A stretch of 9,026 bases of DNA, from contig JAQCER010000077.1 in the NCBI GenBank assembly GCA_027618625.1, positions 1-9,026 on the forward strand, read 5' to 3'. Under the pieces are notes generated by a model. That model was not told the origin of the DNA, did no database searches, and was given only the letters and a program-made list of their open reading frames with translations. Position numbers and translations under genes: made by a program. Numbering within the stretch: the stretch's first letter is position 1; every line of letters starts with the position of its first letter. The DNA comes from Verrucomicrobiota bacterium. Its GTDB lineage: Bacteria > Verrucomicrobiota > Verrucomicrobiia > Verrucomicrobiales > DEV007. This document shows positions 6,805 to 9,026 of the stretch, one piece after another.

Positions 6805-7791
6805 ATGGCCAAACAAGATTTTCCCGATTTCCCCCGTGGCGTGAATTTGCCAGACATTGATGGCAAGAAGATCGTCGGCATAATGGTGCTTGGCGCCATC
6901 CTGCTCGGTGCCTGGTCGAGTTTTTACACCGTGCCAGCCGAGGCCGAGGGAGTGGTGCTGCGCTTAGGACGATATCTGAAAACGTCTGAGCCTGGGTTGC
7001 GATTCAAAATACCTTTTAATGTCGATCGCGTGGCAATCATTCCGGTGCGTCGGCAATTAAAGCAGGAATTTGGCTTTGCGACGGAGGGTGGAACGGACGA
7101 GTCACAGGCAACGAGCAGTTCTGAGCAGATCCAGGAAAAATCGATGGTTACGGGCGATGTGAATGCTGCTCTGGTTGAGTGGGTGATTCAATACCGGATC
7201 AACGATTCCAAAGACTATCTGTTCAATGTGCGCAATCCAAAGGCGACTCTTCGAGATGTCTCTGAGTCGGTGATGCGGGAAGTCGTGGGGGATCGCACCG
7301 TTGACGAGGTGATCACTATTGGACGCCAGGATGTCGAATCGGAGGCACTGGCGAAGTTGCGTGACATTGTGATCAAATACAAAATGGGACTCGGCATCGA
7401 TCAGGTGCAGTTGAAGGACGTGAATCCGCCGCGACCAGTGCAGCCGTCCTTTGATGAAGTGAACAATGCCAAGCAACAGAGGGAGGAACAGATCAACGTA
7501 GCTACCGGGGAGTATTACAAGCAAGTGCCCAAAGCGAAAGGCGAGGCCGACCAGAAGATTCGTGCGGCAGAAGGGTACGCCTCCAAGCGAATCAACGAGG
7601 CACAGGGCGATGTCGCTCGATTCAACGCCATCCTGGCAGAGTATCTGAAAGCGCCGGACGTCACAAAGCGGCGAATCTACCTGGAGACCATGACCAAGGT
7701 GATGCCGCAGCTAGGCAGCAAGATCGTCATCGACGAAGAAGCCAAGCAGATCCTGCCATTGCTCAACTTGTCGAACGGAGGAAAGAACTAA
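6805..7791 (+). CDS. hflK: HflK, SPFH/band 7 membrane subunit of the FtsH-modulating complex
   Basis: From ATG 6805 the protein has 328 aa: a short N-terminus (MAKQDFPDFPRG), one transmembrane helix (about 22-41), and an SPFH/band 7 domain with VPAEAEGVVLRLGRY (44-57), PGLRFKIPF, MVTGDVNAALVEWVIQYRI (114-132), GLGIDQVQLKDVNPPRPVQPSFDEVNNAKQQRE (195-227), an Ala/Glu/Lys-rich coiled-coil region and YLETMTKVMP. VNPPxPVQxxFDxVNxA and YLETM are HflK signatures. In Escherichia coli HflK pairs with HflC, forms a large periplasm-facing assembly and restrains FtsH. The protein is shorter than the E. coli one (about 419 aa), lacking its Gly-rich N-terminal extension. An upstream TTG at 6769 would add 12 residues with no family likeness; it is part of a TTGACA box and is rejected as start. 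I see no good SD at normal spacing. The stop overlaps the hflC start by one base. Confidence 0.95.
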   Translation: MAKQDFPDFPRGVNLPDIDGKKIVGIMVLGAILLGAWSSFYTVPAEAEGVVLRLGRYLKTSEPGLRFKIPFNVDRVAIIPVRRQLKQEFGFATEGGTDESQATSSSEQIQEKSMVTGDVNAALVEWVIQYRINDSKDYLFNVRNPKATLRDVSESVMREVVGDRTVDEVITIGRQDVESEALAKLRDIVIKYKMGLGIDQVQLKDVNPPRPVQPSFDEVNNAKQQREEQINVATGEYYKQVPKAKGEADQKIRAAEGYASKRINEAQGDVARFNAILAEYLKAPDVTKRRIYLETMTKVMPQLGSKIVIDEEAKQILPLLNLSNGGKN

Positions 7792-7793
7792 TG
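7777..7793 (+). promoter_or_regulatory. hflC ribosome binding site and TAATG stop-start overlap
   Basis: GGAGG (7777-7781) lies 9 bases before the hflC ATG (7791-7793), inside the last codons of hflK. The hflK stop TAA (7789-7791) shares its final A with that ATG. This is the only textbook SD in the window. It fixes the hflC start and implies coupled, near-stoichiometric translation of the two partners. Confidence 0.85.
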
Positions 7794-8861
7794 AAAACCA
7801 TCGGACTTATTGGCTTTATCGGAATCATCCTCGCCGCGGTGATCGTATCTGGATCTGCGTTCTACACGATAGATGAGACACAGCAGGCGATCATCACCCA
7901 ATTTGGCAAGCCGATCGGCACTCCGATCACAAAGGCTGGGTTGCACTTCAAAAAGCCTTTCGTTGAAGAGGCGACGATGATCGACAAGCGGGTGCTGGAG
8001 TGGGATGGCCAGTCGAGCAGCATGCCTACAAAAGACAAGGTCTATATCGTCGTCGATACCTTTGCCAGATGGCAGATCACAGATGCGCTACAATTCTTCC
8101 AGCGGCTGCGGGATGAGCGAAGCGCGATTTCGCGGCTGGACGACATCCTGGGCAGTGAAACGCGCAACACAGTGGCGAAGCATGAGTTTATCGAAATCGT
8201 TCGCACCACCAAGGATCGAGAAGCGATCCTCATTGAGGAGCTGGAAGAGGGAGACGATGTTGGTGGCACTGCGGGACTGGTGCCGATCGTCAAGGGACGC
8301 ACGGCGCTGGAGGCGCAGATCTTTGCCGCGGCGAAGGGCAAGCTGGCCGATTTTGGCATCGTGCTGCTGGACATTCGACTGAAGCGGATCAACTATAATG
8401 AGGCAGTGAGCCAGAACATCTACAAGAGGATGGTCAGTGAGCGGCAACAGATCGCTGAGCGCTTTCGATCTGAAGGAGCGGGCGAAGCAGCCCGAATCAA
8501 CGGTAATAAGGAGCGCGATTTGCAACGCATCGAGTCCGAGGCTTACAAGAAAATCCAGGAGATTCAGGGAACCGCAGATGCCCAGGCATCGCAGATTTAT
8601 GCCGACGCCTACAATCAAAGCCCTGAGGCAGTGGACTTCTATCGTTTCCAGAAAACGATGGAAAGTTATGAGCAAATCATCACCAGCGACACAACGCTGA
8701 TCCTTTCAACCGACAGCGATGTCTTCAGCATGTTGAAATCCATCGAAGGTGAGCTGCCGAAACCCGCGACGGGGACCTCCGTGCGACCTGTTCGGCCAGG
8801 GGTGCCAGTTGCCCCAGTTCAGTCTGAGCCGCCGATTGAGCTTTCGCCGTTCGGGCAGTGA
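7791..8861 (+). CDS. hflC: HflC, SPFH/band 7 partner of HflK
   Basis: The 356-aa protein has an N-terminal membrane helix (about 4-25), then an SPFH domain: YTIDETQQAIITQFGKPIG (25-43), GLHFKKPFVEE, VYIVVDTFARWQITD and the HflC hallmark GIVLLDIRLKRINYNEAVSQNIYKRMVSERQQIAERFRSEGAGEA (189-233). An Ala/Glu/Arg-rich coiled coil follows, then FYRFQKTMESYE and LILSTDSDVFSML, corresponding to the E. coli ending with its SPDSDFFRYM motif. After that a proline/valine-rich tail (about 323-356, PKPATG to SPFGQ) extends past the usual end and is probably disordered. The gene is coupled to hflK by TAATG and a strong SD. The role is with HflK as a membrane scaffold controlling FtsH access; ftsH itself is not in the window. 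It ends 89 bases from the convergent selB-like gene; no clear terminator separates them. Confidence 0.95.
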   Translation: MKTIGLIGFIGIILAAVIVSGSAFYTIDETQQAIITQFGKPIGTPITKAGLHFKKPFVEEATMIDKRVLEWDGQSSSMPTKDKVYIVVDTFARWQITDALQFFQRLRDERSAISRLDDILGSETRNTVAKHEFIEIVRTTKDREAILIEELEEGDDVGGTAGLVPIVKGRTALEAQIFAAAKGKLADFGIVLLDIRLKRINYNEAVSQNIYKRMVSERQQIAERFRSEGAGEAARINGNKERDLQRIESEAYKKIQEIQGTADAQASQIYADAYNQSPEAVDFYRFQKTMESYEQIITSDTTLILSTDSDVFSMLKSIEGELPKPATGTSVRPVRPGVPVAPVQSEPPIELSPFGQ

Positions 8862-8950
8862 CGAGTCCAGGTTGATGATGCGCACGAGATGAAAGTGGGC
8901 CTCCATGTTGTAGAACTGGCGCGAGTCCGTCATGCGATCGCGGAGTGAAC

Positions 8951-9026
8951 CTACCGCAGCACCCGCATTTCGCCATCGCGGCGGGTGGTGCCGTCGCTGT
9001 CGAGTTTTTCCAGTAGTGGGATCATG
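8951..9026 (-). CDS. selB: C-terminal end of SelB-like selenocysteine-specific elongation factor (partial)
   Basis: Reading the minus strand from the right edge gives 24 residues, including PLLEKLD and then TTRRDGEMRVLR, ending at TAG (8953-8951). The final winged-helix domain of SelB characteristically ends with (I/L)P(I/L)LEYxDxxxxTRRxGDxRVL, usually preceded by GTSRKxA, which would lie just outside the window. SelB is a GTPase that delivers Sec-tRNA to UGA codons next to a SECIS hairpin, and its C-terminal winged helices bind that RNA. The match covers nearly every residue visible, but the fragment is short. If correct, the organism makes selenoproteins and selA, selC and selD should be present in the genome. 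The Met at 9025 is internal and not the start. Confidence 0.65.
   Translation of the reverse strand, partial: MIPLLEKLDSDGTTRRDGEMRVLR

Noticed and set aside
8706..8933. Minus-strand open frame starting MTDSRQFYNM downstream of the selB-like end
   Set aside because: Most of it is antisense to hflC and it has no family motif. The first 20 or so residues look protein-like, but this is too little to call a gene.
8935..8942. GCGATCGC octamer, reminiscent of the cyanobacterial HIP1 palindrome
   Set aside because: A single copy in the window and no other cyanobacterial trait; chance occurrence is likely.
8862..8948. In-frame continuation of hflC for 28 codons past its TGA, near a selB-like gene, suggesting UGA read-through as selenocysteine
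   Set aside because: HflC is not a known selenoprotein, the natural end already exceeds the usual length, and I see no SECIS-like hairpin after the TGA. Read-through is not supported.

Overview
The window is a moderately GC-rich bacterial chromosomal segment. Its gene families point to the PVC group (Planctomycetota/Verrucomicrobiota): a ThuA-like secreted protein with a C-terminal beta-sandwich module, an exported NHL propeller built on AGTG...GDG repeats, a DUF3160-like gene end, and an hflKC pair with a short HflK. The phylum is inferred from family content; there is no rRNA or marker gene to settle it. Clear Shine-Dalgarno sequences are rare here: only hflC has a good one at standard spacing.

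Layout, left to right. (1) 1-139: C-terminal end of a plus-strand gene resembling DUF3160, whose stop codon lies inside a 7-bp tandem repeat (134-175). (2) 140-314: intergenic, with a strong GAGA-loop hairpin (229-252). (3) 315-3218: a 967-aa membrane-anchored protein with a phosphohistidine swivel-like segment followed by a PPDK/PEP-synthase-type ATP-grasp domain. This is the domain order of plant glucan water dikinase rather than of PEP synthase, and it is the most unusual gene in the window. (4) 3219-3467: short convergent spacer with a weak terminator. (5) 3468-4997, minus strand: secreted ThuA-like protein. (6) 4998-5489: 492-bp divergent intergenic region without a convincing gene. (7) 5490-6671: exported six-repeat NHL protein, preceded by a hairpin lying between its only SD-like sequence and its start codon. 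(8) 6805-7791 and 7791-8861: hflK and hflC, translationally coupled through TAATG. (9) 8951-9026, minus strand: the last 24 residues of a protein that look like the C-terminal winged helix of SelB, the selenocysteine-specific elongation factor, converging on hflC.

HflK and HflC are expected to form a membrane complex that modulates the FtsH protease. The other genes do not form one obvious pathway. The ThuA and NHL proteins are both exported and transcribed divergently, so they could share the 4998-5489 control region, but nothing links them functionally. No tRNA, rRNA, CRISPR array, transposase or phage gene was seen.
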